Source: Vibrio bathopelagicus
GTDB taxonomy: Bacteria > Pseudomonadota > Gammaproteobacteria > Enterobacterales > Vibrionaceae
Direction: 5' to 3'
DNA length: 64,000 nt
NCBI RefSeq assembly: GCF_014879975.1
Contig: NZ_CP062500.1
Span: forward strand, 434,001 to 498,000
This document shows positions 1 through 8,598 of the stretch, in pieces. How positions within the stretch are numbered: position 1 is the stretch's first letter; each line of letters opens with the position of its first letter. The notes under the pieces are model-generated. The model saw only the letters and a list, made by a program, of their open reading frames with translations. It was not told the origin of the DNA and did not search any database. The translations under genes were made by a program, and so were the position numbers.

Positions 1-1062
1 ATCTAGATTGTACTCATTGTCTTTATAACCCATAGCGTCCATGTGGCTCTTAACAGCTGCTCGGCCACTACGGCTTGTTAGGTTCAAGGCTTTGTTTTTC
101 AAGCCAATAGACTCAGGCGTCATGATCTCATAAGTGTTCTTATTCTTAAGCATGCCATCTTGGTGAATGCCTGAAGAGTGGCTGAATGCGTTGGCACCGA
201 CGATTGCTTTGTTGTCTTGAATTGGCATGTGGCAAAGCTGGCTAACTAACTTACTGGTACGGTGAATCTCTTTATGATCCAAGCCTGTATGAACACCCAA
301 AAGCTCTTGGCGAGTTTTGATGATCATTGCAATTTCTTCTAAAGAACAGTTACCCGCACGTTCGCCAATACCATTGATTGTGCCTTCAATTTGACGAGCG
401 CCCGCTTGCACAGCAGCAATTGAGTTCGCAACTGACATACCTAAGTCATCGTGACAGTGAACAGAGATGATTGCTTGATCGATGTTTGGTACGCGATCGA
501 ATAGCGTTTTAATAATGCCACCAAACTCGTTAGGCACTGTGTAGCCCACGGTGTCTGGAATGTTGATGGTTTTAGCGCCTGCGTTAATCGCGGCTTCAAC
601 CATACGACATAGGTTGTCGATAGGGGTACGACCGGCATCTTCACAAGAGAACTCAACATCATCGGTGTAGTTACGAGCGTGTTTGACGGCTTTTACTGCC
701 ATTTCTACTACATCGTCGTAGCTGCGGCGTAATTTGTCTTGTACGTGAACCGTCGATGTTGAGATGAAGGTATGAATACGGAACTGGTCAGCAACTTTAA
801 GCGCTTCTGCTGCGGCGTCGATATCTTTCGCTACAGCACGAGAAAGTGCACAAATACGGCTGTCTTTGATGTGTTTAGCGATGGTTTGTACTGACTCAAA
901 ATCACCTGGAGAAGAGATAGGGAAGCCAGCTTCGATAACATCTACACCCAGTCTCTCAAGAGCATAAGCGATCTGTAACTTCTCTTTTACCGTAAGGCTT
1001 GCTGCCAATGCTTGCTCGCCGTCACGTAAGGTAGTATCAAAAATTATTACTTGATCGTTCAT
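1..1062 (-). CDS. leuA: 2-isopropylmalate synthase, 5' part (cut by window edge)
   Basis: This is the first committed step of leucine synthesis: acetyl-CoA plus 2-ketoisovalerate gives 2-isopropylmalate, in the cytoplasm. The first 354 codons are visible in one open frame from an ATG and run off the left edge, so the regulatory C-terminal domain is missing from view. The N-terminus carries the DTTLRDGEQ signature of the DRE-TIM barrel family (residues about 9-17), and further on are the metal-binding HCHDDLG and the GERAGN motif. The family is usually about 515-525 residues. It lies directly downstream of a leucine attenuator, and leuB, leuC and leuD would be expected beyond the window edge. 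The assignment is secure. Confidence 0.97.
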   Translation of the reverse strand, partial: MNDQVIIFDTTLRDGEQALAASLTVKEKLQIAYALERLGVDVIEAGFPISSPGDFESVQTIAKHIKDSRICALSRAVAKDIDAAAEALKVADQFRIHTFISTSTVHVQDKLRRSYDDVVEMAVKAVKHARNYTDDVEFSCEDAGRTPIDNLCRMVEAAINAGAKTINIPDTVGYTVPNEFGGIIKTLFDRVPNIDQAIISVHCHDDLGMSVANSIAAVQAGARQIEGTINGIGERAGNCSLEEIAMIIKTRQELLGVHTGLDHKEIHRTSKLVSQLCHMPIQDNKAIVGANAFSHSSGIHQDGMLKNKNTYEIMTPESIGLKNKALNLTSRSGRAAVKSHMDAMGYKDNEYNLD

Positions 1063-1143
1063 GGGTGCTTCCTTATATCGATAATGAATCGATTGCTATC
1101 CAAATTATTATTAAGAATGATGTTCTTTTAAAAGTGCCAGTTA

Positions 1144-1170
1144 CAAAAAAACCCGCTCAGCGCGGGTTTT
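1144..1170 (-). terminator. leu operon attenuator terminator
   Basis: A GC-rich stem (AAAACCCGC pairing with GCGGGTTTT) is followed on the minus strand by seven T residues. It lies between the leucine leader peptide and leuA, which is where the attenuator of a leu operon sits. When leucyl-tRNA is plentiful, the ribosome finishes the leader peptide and this hairpin should stop transcription. Confidence 0.9.
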
Positions 1171-1198
1171 AATATTTGTGTAGTTCTTGACCCACAAC

Positions 1199-1261
1199 TT
1201 ACCCGCGCGATTGGTTCACGATAAGGAGAAGTTTCAGCAGTCGAGAAGAAGAAAAAATCAT
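1199..1261 (-). CDS. leuL: leu operon leader peptide
   Basis: A 20-codon open frame (MIFSSSRLLKLLLIVNQSRG) starts with ATG and ends with TAA about 30 nt before the attenuator hairpin. Five of seven consecutive codons near the middle (LLKLLLI) encode leucine. That is the signature of a leader whose translation senses leucyl-tRNA supply: stalling on the Leu codons would favour an antiterminator over the hairpin. E. coli leuL plays the same role with a different sequence. The frame is too short for usual gene finders. Its position between a promoter and an attenuator upstream of leuA makes the assignment strong. Confidence 0.9.
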   Translation of the reverse strand: MIFSSSRLLKLLLIVNQSRG

Positions 1262-1295
1262 TACACAAATATCCGTAAATAAACTGTTAACACCA

Positions 1296-1324
1296 TATTT
1301 ACCGTAATTTATTCTAAGCGTCAA
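1296..1324 (-). promoter_or_regulatory. Predicted leuLA promoter
   Basis: On the minus strand TTGACG (1324-1319) and TAAATA (1301-1296) are separated by 17 nt, a good sigma70 arrangement. Transcription would start near 1289, giving a leader of roughly 28 nt before leuL. Confidence 0.65.
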
Positions 1325-1530
1325 ACAAGAAAATCCAATATCAGTGTACATTGGCAGTGTTTTTGTTTGGTTTGTGCTGTTGAGGGTTGGTTTATTGGCG
1401 TAATCGGTTGTTTTCGGGTTTTGTGTTGGCTGGTTAGTTTATCGTTTGGCTTGTGTGTAGGTTAAAACTTTGTAGTAAATCTTTTTAATGGAACGATTCA
1501 CCAACAGAATTAAAAGTATGGTTCGATTAA
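1325..1530. other. Intergenic, GT-rich on plus strand, no gene seen
   Basis: This is the rest of the 365-nt gap between leuL and the tetR gene. The plus strand is rich in G and T around 1360-1450. I see no open frame with a ribosome binding site and no hairpin followed by a T run. Confidence 0.5.
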
Positions 1531-1546
1531 TTAATCATTTGATTAA
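1531..1546. promoter_or_regulatory. Upstream TetR-type operator
   Basis: The palindrome TTAATCATTTGATTAA has 7-bp arms (TTAATCA and TGATTAA) around 2 central bases. The same arms recur at 1594-1609, right in front of the tetR gene. This repetition suggests binding sites of the divergently unpartnered, probably self-regulating TetR protein encoded next door. Confidence 0.65.
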
Positions 1547-1588
1547 ATAGTGAGTAATTAATCTTCTACAGTTGCATCTATTTATCTC

Positions 1589-1613
1589 TATAATTAATCA
1601 GATGATTAATTAT
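1589..1613. promoter_or_regulatory. TetR-type operator overlapping the efflux operon -10 box
   Basis: The core TTAATCAGATGATTAA (1594-1609) sits inside a longer perfect inverted repeat with 11-bp arms (1590-1600 and 1603-1613) around GA. A TATAAT hexamer at 1589-1594 overlaps its left arm, so a bound repressor would block RNA polymerase. The start codon follows 14 nt after the repeat. Confidence 0.7.
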
Positions 1614-1626
1614 AGAGTGGGTCAAA

Positions 1627-2289
1627 GTGATGACAGCACGCAAAGCCGGGCGGCCTCAACAGAATTTGGATGTACGACAACTATTAATAGAACATGCTCG
1701 TGATCTGTTTGTTGTCCAACCATACGATAAAGTATCGACTCGCTTAATTGCCGAGCGTGCAGGCGTGAACATCGCGATGATCCGTTATTACTTTGGTAAT
1801 AAAGCGGGCTTGTTTGAGGCCATGCTTCGCGAAACGCTACGTCCTATGCAATTGCAAATGCAGAAGTTGGTTGAAGAGAGCAGTCACGAGAACTTTCTCG
1901 ACTTAATGCGGACTTACTACAAAGAGATGGTTAAGGTGCCCAAGTTTCCTCGCTTGATTGCTCAAGTGATGAATATGCCACCCTCAGAAGTGCAGAGAGA
2001 ATTGCTAGAGAAGGTCTTTCTTGATGTGGCTAAGCCTGCGCAAGATGTCATCTTTGAAAAGTTAGTTGCGCAGGGCATCTTGAAGCAAAACATGGATCCA
2101 AAACTCTGTCGCGTTTCGTATATAAGTTTGATGGTATTCCCTTTTATTGCACCGCCACCTTTGTTAGCGATCCACGGTATTGAGCTTAATGAAGCCTTTC
2201 TTAACCGTCTAATCGAACACAACATTCAATTGATGACCGAAGGCTTTATCAATGTATCTAGCCCTTCATCTGAGCAGGAACCCAAATAA
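1627..2289 (+). CDS. TetR/AcrR family repressor of the adjoining efflux operon
   Basis: A 220-residue one-component regulator. The N-terminal helix-turn-helix lies at about residues 36-64, with the typical TetR ending of the recognition helix (MIRYYFGNKAGLF). The remainder should be the ligand-binding and dimerisation domain, which is poorly conserved and does not reveal the inducer. Translation can begin at GTG 1627 or at the ATG three bases later; the ribosome site is weak (GAGTGGG). Its stop codon overlaps the start of the membrane-fusion gene by one base (TAATG), so the three genes form one operon. Two matching palindromes upstream suggest that it represses its own operon, like many TetR repressors of RND pumps. 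The exact family member cannot be named. Confidence 0.88.
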   Translation: MMTARKAGRPQQNLDVRQLLIEHARDLFVVQPYDKVSTRLIAERAGVNIAMIRYYFGNKAGLFEAMLRETLRPMQLQMQKLVEESSHENFLDLMRTYYKEMVKVPKFPRLIAQVMNMPPSEVQRELLEKVFLDVAKPAQDVIFEKLVAQGILKQNMDPKLCRVSYISLMVFPFIAPPPLLAIHGIELNEAFLNRLIEHNIQLMTEGFINVSSPSSEQEPK

Positions 2290-3620
2290 TGAAAATAAGC
2301 AAAAAGCTCCTATTCTTTCCGGCTCTAGCGGTTGGTGTTATCAGTCTTGTGGCTGCGATTAATCTAAAACCTGATCTGCCGACTAAGCCCGCTGGCGATC
2401 GAGCTCGTTTAGTCGAAACAGTCAGTTTAGAACAACAAATGATCGCGCCGTTGGCGGTGGGCTTTGGCAAGGTGGTACCCAAGGTTGAATGGAAAGCCAT
2501 TGCTGAGGTGACTGGGCAGATTGTTTATCGACATCCAGACCTAGAAAAGGGGCAGATTATTCCAGCGGGTACTGAGGTACTTAAGATCGATCCCTTAGAT
2601 TACGAGTTAAAGCTGGTACAAGCTGAAGCGGATCTTAAATCAAGCCAAACCTCATTAGCTAAGTTGAACCAAGAAGAAGATAATCTTAAGCAGACTCTAA
2701 AGATCGAAAAGAACCGTTTAGTGATCAGCAATAAAGAGCTGCAACGTAAACAAGATCTGCGTAAGAAAGGTCTCACCTCTCAGTCTGATGTCGATCTGCA
2801 GCAGCAAAGTGCGTTGTCTCAACAGAAGCTTGTATTGGATATTGATAACCAAATTGCGTTGATGCCAGATGAAAAGCGTGTCGCGGAAGCAGTGATTAAG
2901 GTGAATGTATCTAAAGTAAAAGAGGCGCAACGCTCTTTAGATAAAACAACCATCCCCCTGCCTAGAGCGATGAGAATTGCGCAGGTCGATATCGAACAAA
3001 ACCAAGTGGTTAATCTTCAGCAAGAGATGTTTGTTGCTCACGGGATTAATGTTATGGAAGTTGAGGCTCAACTCTCTATTCACGATATGCAAACTTTAGC
3101 CTCAAGCTTTACTCAATTCCCTCGCGATGCTGCAGGCATACCGAACCCTTATGAAGCGCCTATCAAAGCAAGTATTCAGCTAAACAGTGGCAGCCTTAAC
3201 CTCAGTTGGCCTGCAAAAGTGGCAAGAATCAGCGAAACCGTTGATGAGAACCAAGCTACAGCAGGGATCATTCTTGAAATTGGTCAAGACTATTCAGCTT
3301 TGCAGCCAAGCAGTGCAACCCCTTTGGTCAATGGCATGTTCGTCAAAGCTGAGATAGAAGGCTTGGCCAATCTTAGCTGGGTTGTCCCAGAGCGAGCTCT
3401 GCACGGTGATAAAATCTACCTGATGGATGACAGCCAGCGCTTACAAGTGGTGAATGTTGAAGTGCTTTATCGCCGAGATAACCAAGTGGTGGTGGAAGGT
3501 GAACTGCACGCTGGTGATAAGTTAATTCTCAATGACGTTTTACCTGCGATTGAAGGCATGCTGCTCAAAGAGTCAAAGCCTACTGAATTAGCAGCGGATG
3601 TGCAGGAGAATGCGTCATGA
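2289..3620 (+). CDS. RND efflux periplasmic adaptor (membrane fusion protein)
   Basis: A 443-residue periplasmic adaptor that would link the inner-membrane RND pump to an outer-membrane TolC channel. A hydrophobic N-terminal segment (residues about 8-24) anchors or exports it; no lipobox cysteine is seen, so it is probably not a lipoprotein. Residues about 110-200 are rich in Lys, Glu, Gln and Leu, as expected for the alpha-helical hairpin, and flank lipoyl-type halves; beta-barrel and membrane-proximal parts follow. It starts in a one-base overlap with the tetR stop and ends in a four-base ATGA overlap with the pump gene, which points to translational coupling. The substrate is not evident. 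Assignment to the HlyD/AcrA class is sure; a specific gene name is not. Confidence 0.9.
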   Translation: MKISKKLLFFPALAVGVISLVAAINLKPDLPTKPAGDRARLVETVSLEQQMIAPLAVGFGKVVPKVEWKAIAEVTGQIVYRHPDLEKGQIIPAGTEVLKIDPLDYELKLVQAEADLKSSQTSLAKLNQEEDNLKQTLKIEKNRLVISNKELQRKQDLRKKGLTSQSDVDLQQQSALSQQKLVLDIDNQIALMPDEKRVAEAVIKVNVSKVKEAQRSLDKTTIPLPRAMRIAQVDIEQNQVVNLQQEMFVAHGINVMEVEAQLSIHDMQTLASSFTQFPRDAAGIPNPYEAPIKASIQLNSGSLNLSWPAKVARISETVDENQATAGIILEIGQDYSALQPSSATPLVNGMFVKAEIEGLANLSWVVPERALHGDKIYLMDDSQRLQVVNVEVLYRRDNQVVVEGELHAGDKLILNDVLPAIEGMLLKESKPTELAADVQENAS

Positions 3621-6600
3621 TTCGGTTCTTCTCCCGACACCCGACGGCTGCAAACTTATTGATGCTTGGGTTATTGATTATGGGTTTGGCCTCTTTATCA
3701 ACCATCAAGCGCGAAACCTTTCCTGCCTATGATCCACCTTACATTATGGCGGCGATCGTTTATCCCGGCGCATCACCACAAGAAGTGGAAGAGAGCTTGT
3801 GTGTGCGAATGGAGGATGCCGTCGATGGTCTCGCTAACATTGAAGAAACTCAGTGTGAGGCGATCGAAGGCAGTGCACGTCTTATTCTGAAGCTTAATGA
3901 GAAAGCAGACATCGGTCGAATGCTGGTGGATGTGCAAACTCAGATCAACTCGATCAATGATTTCCCGAGCGAGATTGAATCTCCGGTTGTTCAAGAGTTG
4001 GATTGGAATGAACCGGTTGTTGATATCGCGATTACAGCCGAAACCTCATGGCCTGAACTCAAAGCGTACGCCGAAGATCTCAAACGCACCATGAAGCTCG
4101 ATTATGACGTTTCTTTGGTCGAAGTCAGTGGATTCTCGGATCACCAATATCGTGTGGAACTGGATACCCAAGCCATTCGCCAGTTAGGTTTGAGTGTTGG
4201 TGATATCGCAGACCAAATCGGTCGTCAGAATGTAAAGCTACCGAGTGGTAACGTTGAAACACCAGACAAAAACTTCCTGATTCGTTTTGATGAAAGACGT
4301 ATCACTCCGGTTGAATTAGAGAGCATTGTGGTTGGATCTGCGCCGAATGGTTCGGTGATCCGTTTGAGGGATATTGCCAAGATAACCGATCGCTTTGAAA
4401 TGGATGAGCAGAAGGTTCTGTTTGATGGTAAGCCTTCTGCGCTATTGAAGATCAGCAAAAACAAAGAAGATGATGCGCTACGAATCAAAGAGAACGTGAC
4501 CCGATTCGTTGAAGATCAAAGCGCGATTGCCCCTGATGGTGTGACATTGCAAATGACCAATGATCTCTCGTCTGTACTTTGGGATCGTTTAACCATGATG
4601 GTACGCAACGGCTGGCAAGGTATTGTGCTGGTGTTTGCCACCATGTGGTTGTTCTTCAGTTTGCGATATTCATTCTGGGTTGCGGCAGGTTTACCCGTAG
4701 CCTTCCTTGGTGGCTTGTTCTTAATGGCCAACCTTGGCCTGTCGATCAACATCATGTCATTGGTCGGCTTATTAATGGCGATCGGTATTATGATGGATGA
4801 CGCCATCGTGATTGCCGAATCGATAGCCTCCCATTTAGATAGGGGGCAAAATGTTGATGATGCGGTGTACAACGGTGTTAAGAAAGTGCTCCCCGGGGTG
4901 TTATCTTCTTTCTTAACCACGGTGTGTATTTTCGGTAGCTTACTATTCCTTGATGGGGAAATGGGTGCGGTGCTTAAAGCGGTGCCTCAGGTACTTATCT
5001 TGGTGTTGTCTCTGAGTTTAATCGAAGCGTTTCTTATTCTACCAAATCACTTATCTCATTCATTACACAAAGAAAAAAATGACAAGCCAGCGCTGCGCTT
5101 CAAAGTCGTGTTGTTAGAGAAGTTTGAGAACTTCCGCAATACTACTTTGATGAACATGGTCGAGAAGGTCGTGACATTCCGCTATGCCTTTATGGGTGGT
5201 GTGATAACTCTGCTGTTGCTATCCATCTCCTTGATTGCTGGTGGCGTTGTCAAATTCCAGCCCTTTCCTGAGTTGGATGGCGATATTGCTGAAGCGCGTA
5301 TTATTCTTCCTCCGGGCGCATCATTGTCTCAAACCGAGAGAGTAGTCGACAAAATTGTCGCTTCTGCTGAACGTTTGAATGAGCAGTGGAGTGAAGATGT
5401 TGAGGACGGTAATAAATTGGTTGAACATATCACCAGCCAATTCAATGCTAATGCAGATGCCAACGAATCTGGTCCGCACTTGGCTACCGTTCGCTTAGAC
5501 TTACGTGGAGCTGAGAGCCGTAACACGGTTATCGATGACTTTATTGATGCATGGCGGGAAGACATCGGCGATTTGGCTGATCCTATCTCGTTAGTCTTTA
5601 AACAACCCACGATGGGACCGGGTGGTCGTGCCATCGAGATCCGTGCCAAACATGATGATCTTGCTGCATTGAAATCGGCTTCTTTAGATATTCAGGAGTA
5701 TCTCAATCAGTTTGATGGTGTGTACGGTGTTCTTGATGACATGCGTATGGGTAAGGAAGAGATCTTAGTTAAACTTCGCCCAGGTGCGGAAACCTACAAT
5801 GTGAACGGTCAGATGATTGCTTCCCAATTACGTTCCGCCTTCTTTGGTCAGACTGCGGATGAGATTCAAATTGGGGTTGAGAACATTTCGATTGAGGTGC
5901 GCCTTGATAAAGAACAGGCTGGCGATTTACAGCAATTGGCTAACTTCCCAATCATCACAGCAGATGGCAGCCAGATTCCGCTAGCGACATTGGCAACGCT
6001 AGACTTCCAACGTAACTACGTACGAATCCAGCGAATCGATGGGCTGAGAACCATCAGTATCTATGGTGATATTGATAATAAGAAGGCGAGCTCTTCAGCG
6101 ATTTTGGCTCAGTTCCAAAAGGATGAAGTAGCCAAGCTCATTCAAAAGTACCCAGGCTTACGCTTTGATTTTGAAGGTGAAGCCAAAGATGCCGCGAAGA
6201 CTGGAGCCTCAATGGGCAAAGGTTTCTTACTGGGTTTGTTTGGTGTGTTTGCGATTCTGAGTTATCAGTTCCGAAGCTACTTGGAACCGGTCGTCGTAAT
6301 GTTAGCTATTCCACTGGCCTTCATTGGTGTAGTTGTCGGTCACTGGCTGTTAGGGCACGCGTTAAGCATGCCGAGCATGATGGGCTTTGTGTCGCTTGCT
6401 GGGATCGTGGTCAATGATTCCATCTTGTTGGTGCAATACATTCGTCACCATGTCGACGAGGGGGATAGCGTGCATGACTCTGTTGTGAAGGCCAGTCGAG
6501 AGCGTTTCCGAGCGGTATTTTTGACATCAATGACCACAGCCGCAGGCTTGCTTCCACTATTAACGGAAACCAGTTTACAGGCACAGGTTATTCAGCCGTT

Positions 6601-6724
6601 GGTTATCTCGATCGTATTTGGTATTTTTGCTTCGACCTTATTGGTGCTGTTCATGATCCCTGCCGCTTACGCCATCTTGGCTGACTTTGGCTTGGTGAAA
6701 AAGCATGAGCCACTAACGGACTAG
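3617..6724 (+). CDS. RND family efflux pump, inner-membrane permease
   Basis: A 1035-residue proton-driven exporter of the AcrB/MmpL superfamily. It has the usual two-fold repeat: one membrane helix, a large periplasmic domain, then a bundle of helices, twice. The first helix begins near residue 12. The fourth-helix motif GIMMDDAIVIAES (near residue 395) keeps the paired aspartates of the proton relay. In the second half the motif reads GIVVNDSILLVQY (near residue 930), where AcrB has its essential lysine followed by asparagine; here Asn-Asp takes the place. This variant is found in RND branches distant from AcrB. No outer-membrane channel gene lies in the operon; tolC at 49.6-50.9 kb is the likely partner. 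Substrates are unknown. Confidence 0.93.
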   Translation: MIRFFSRHPTAANLLMLGLLIMGLASLSTIKRETFPAYDPPYIMAAIVYPGASPQEVEESLCVRMEDAVDGLANIEETQCEAIEGSARLILKLNEKADIGRMLVDVQTQINSINDFPSEIESPVVQELDWNEPVVDIAITAETSWPELKAYAEDLKRTMKLDYDVSLVEVSGFSDHQYRVELDTQAIRQLGLSVGDIADQIGRQNVKLPSGNVETPDKNFLIRFDERRITPVELESIVVGSAPNGSVIRLRDIAKITDRFEMDEQKVLFDGKPSALLKISKNKEDDALRIKENVTRFVEDQSAIAPDGVTLQMTNDLSSVLWDRLTMMVRNGWQGIVLVFATMWLFFSLRYSFWVAAGLPVAFLGGLFLMANLGLSINIMSLVGLLMAIGIMMDDAIVIAESIASHLDRGQNVDDAVYNGVKKVLPGVLSSFLTTVCIFGSLLFLDGEMGAVLKAVPQVLILVLSLSLIEAFLILPNHLSHSLHKEKNDKPALRFKVVLLEKFENFRNTTLMNMVEKVVTFRYAFMGGVITLLLLSISLIAGGVVKFQPFPELDGDIAEARIILPPGASLSQTERVVDKIVASAERLNEQWSEDVEDGNKLVEHITSQFNANADANESGPHLATVRLDLRGAESRNTVIDDFIDAWREDIGDLADPISLVFKQPTMGPGGRAIEIRAKHDDLAALKSASLDIQEYLNQFDGVYGVLDDMRMGKEEILVKLRPGAETYNVNGQMIASQLRSAFFGQTADEIQIGVENISIEVRLDKEQAGDLQQLANFPIITADGSQIPLATLATLDFQRNYVRIQRIDGLRTISIYGDIDNKKASSSAILAQFQKDEVAKLIQKYPGLRFDFEGEAKDAAKTGASMGKGFLLGLFGVFAILSYQFRSYLEPVVVMLAIPLAFIGVVVGHWLLGHALSMPSMMGFVSLAGIVVNDSILLVQYIRHHVDEGDSVHDSVVKASRERFRAVFLTSMTTAAGLLPLLTETSLQAQVIQPLVISIVFGIFASTLLVLFMIPAAYAILADFGLVKKHEPLTD

Positions 6725-6762
6725 AAACGAGACAGATATCTGCTATTACCTTTTCTAAGAAC

Positions 6763-6793
6763 AATAAAGCGACCTTGAGTCGCTTTATTTATA
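6763..6793 (+). terminator. Terminator of the efflux operon
   Basis: An 11-bp stem, AATAAAGCGAC with GTCGCTTTATT, has a CTTGA loop and a T-rich tail. It lies 39 nt after the pump stop codon. Confidence 0.8.
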
Positions 6794-6923
6794 TCTGCGT
6801 GCTCACGACTTAGGTTAGCCATCCGCCTCAAAATTCATTTTAGTTCATTCAAAACGTCACTTAACTGTCATTTCAGGGGCATACCTTGAGCCTTAACTGA
6901 ATAAGGATTGTTAAGGAGATCGT

Positions 6924-7448
6924 ATGCGTACTATAGAACCTATTGTCCGCTGGGATGTGGCATTTTCTGTTTTCTGTTTGAAGAATCGTTATAGCGGGCA
7001 ACACGCAACACTGAGTAAAGCGGTGTCTCATACTGGGGATGGTCATCTATATGTGTTGATCGCTTTGGTTGCGCTGTTAGCTGATGGCTACACAGGTCGT
7101 GAATTTTTAATGGTCGGTCTCGCCGCTTTTGCGATAGAGCTACCGATTTATTGGTTAGCCAAGAACACCCTTAAGCGCCGTAGACCCGCTGAATTCTCTT
7201 CATTGCTTCACTCTCACATTGTGCCATCTGATAAATACAGCCTGCCTTCTGGGCATTCCGCTGCTGCTTTTGTTATGGCGACCCTAATCGGACATTTCTA
7301 TCCGAGCTTGTACCTCTTTAGCTTGGTGTGGGCAACTGCGATTGCGGGCTCTCGAATCCTGCTCGGTGTGCACTTTTTAACGGATGTCTTAATTGGTGCA
7401 GCGCTAGGTATAGCGTGTACTAGCCTCGCCATTCACTTCATTTTATAG
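6924..7448 (+). CDS. PAP2-family membrane phosphatase
   Basis: A 174-residue integral membrane enzyme of the type 2 phosphatidic acid phosphatase superfamily, which removes phosphate from lipid phosphates or undecaprenyl diphosphate on the outer face of the inner membrane. All three catalytic motifs are present: K80-x6-R87-P88 (KNTLKRRRP), PSGH at 108-111, and S143-R144-x5-H150-x3-D154. About four to five hydrophobic helices are visible. The start ATG has a strong ribosome site (AAGGAG). It is followed 94 nt later, in the same direction, by a glycosyltransferase gene, which hints at a shared role in lipid-linked glycan metabolism; this is inference. The substrate cannot be read from sequence. 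Confidence 0.88.
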   Translation: MRTIEPIVRWDVAFSVFCLKNRYSGQHATLSKAVSHTGDGHLYVLIALVALLADGYTGREFLMVGLAAFAIELPIYWLAKNTLKRRRPAEFSSLLHSHIVPSDKYSLPSGHSAAAFVMATLIGHFYPSLYLFSLVWATAIAGSRILLGVHFLTDVLIGAALGIACTSLAIHFIL

Positions 7449-7542
7449 CGGTTAGTCGTATGGCTGTTTGTTCTGTTGTTCATATTAAAAAGACACAGGC
7501 AAAGACAACAGATCTCGAATTGTTAATCTTCAAGGAACCTGA

Positions 7543-8598
7543 ATGAAAATTTTATATGGCGTACAAGGCACTGGAAATGGTCACATCGCTCGTGCGAGAG
7601 CAATGGCTGTTGCTTTTCGCCAACATAATATTGATGTCGACTTCCTGTTTTCTGGGCGGGATGAGAATAAATACTTTTCTATGGAAGAATTTGGTAACTA
7701 TCAAACTCGTCATGGACTCACCTTTTACAGTGAGCAAGGTAAGGTTAAATACTCCAAGACCGTCATCAAAAATAGTATGTGGCGATTCCTTAAGGAAATG
7801 AAGCAGATCGATCTTACACCTTATGATTTGGTATTGAATGACTTCGAACCGCTAACCGCTTGGGCTGCGAAAAGACAAGGTGTCCCGTGTATTGGGATAA
7901 GCCACCAAAATGCGTTCCGTTATGATGTGCCTAAAGAAGGAGGTAACTGGATTGAACATTCTGTTATTCAGCATTTTGCGCCAACAGAGCATGCTATTGG
8001 TTTGCATTGGTACCACTTTGAACAGCCAATATTGCCACCAATCGTTCACACGCTCACGGGTGATCAGAAAACCAAAGCGCTGCAAGATTTCACTTTGGTC
8101 TACTTACCGTTTGAAGATCTAGAGGCGATTTCAGAGCTTCTGATGAAGTTCATTTCTCACAATTTTGTCTGCTATCACCCAAATGTGATTGAGCAAAGCC
8201 GAGTTGAAAATATTGAGTTCAAACCACTCAGTCATGCCGGCTTCCAATTCGATCTTAACCAGTGCTCAGGAGTGGTGGCTAATGGTGGTTTTGAATTGCC
8301 ATCTGAAGCATTAACCTTGGGTAAGAAGTTACTCCTTAAACCGCTTGAAGGACAGTTTGAACAGCAAAGTAATGTCGCCACGCTTGAGGCATTAGGGCTG
8401 GCCCAAACCATGAGCTTTTTGGATGCGGCGACGTTGCGTGAGTGGCTCAACGAAAAACAGGCTGAGGTGGTCACTTATCCAGACGTCGCCAGTGCGATTG
8501 CAGAGTGGGTATTAGCAGGGAATTGGTCGAATCAGGAAGACCTAAGAAAGCAGCTTTGGGACAAGGTTGATTTCCCAAGTTATGCATCGCTCACCTAA
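7543..8598 (+). CDS. MJ1255/VC2487 family glycosyltransferase
   Basis: A 351-residue predicted sugar transferase with a GT-B fold. The N-terminus has the glycine-rich loop GVQGTGNGHIARA (residues 6-18), as in the MurG-like and glycosyltransferase-28 group. The C-terminal half holds VVANGGFELPSEAL (around residues 245-258), the expected nucleotide-sugar binding region. I recognise it as the family named after an archaeal protein and a Vibrio cholerae protein, whose acceptor and donor are, to my knowledge, not established. The ribosome site AAGGAA lies 8 nt before the ATG. It follows the PAP2 phosphatase gene and precedes leuO. There is no transmembrane segment, so it is presumably cytoplasmic or membrane-associated. 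Confidence 0.85.
   Translation: MKILYGVQGTGNGHIARARAMAVAFRQHNIDVDFLFSGRDENKYFSMEEFGNYQTRHGLTFYSEQGKVKYSKTVIKNSMWRFLKEMKQIDLTPYDLVLNDFEPLTAWAAKRQGVPCIGISHQNAFRYDVPKEGGNWIEHSVIQHFAPTEHAIGLHWYHFEQPILPPIVHTLTGDQKTKALQDFTLVYLPFEDLEAISELLMKFISHNFVCYHPNVIEQSRVENIEFKPLSHAGFQFDLNQCSGVVANGGFELPSEALTLGKKLLLKPLEGQFEQQSNVATLEALGLAQTMSFLDAATLREWLNEKQAEVVTYPDVASAIAEWVLAGNWSNQEDLRKQLWDKVDFPSYASLT

Noticed and set aside
441..662. 73-codon minus-strand frame within leuA
   Set aside because: It is out of frame with leuA, which has the conserved family motifs through this whole stretch.
4516..4920. 134-codon minus-strand frame opposite the RND pump
   Set aside because: Antisense to a conserved membrane protein; composition is typical of a shadow frame and there is no ribosome site.
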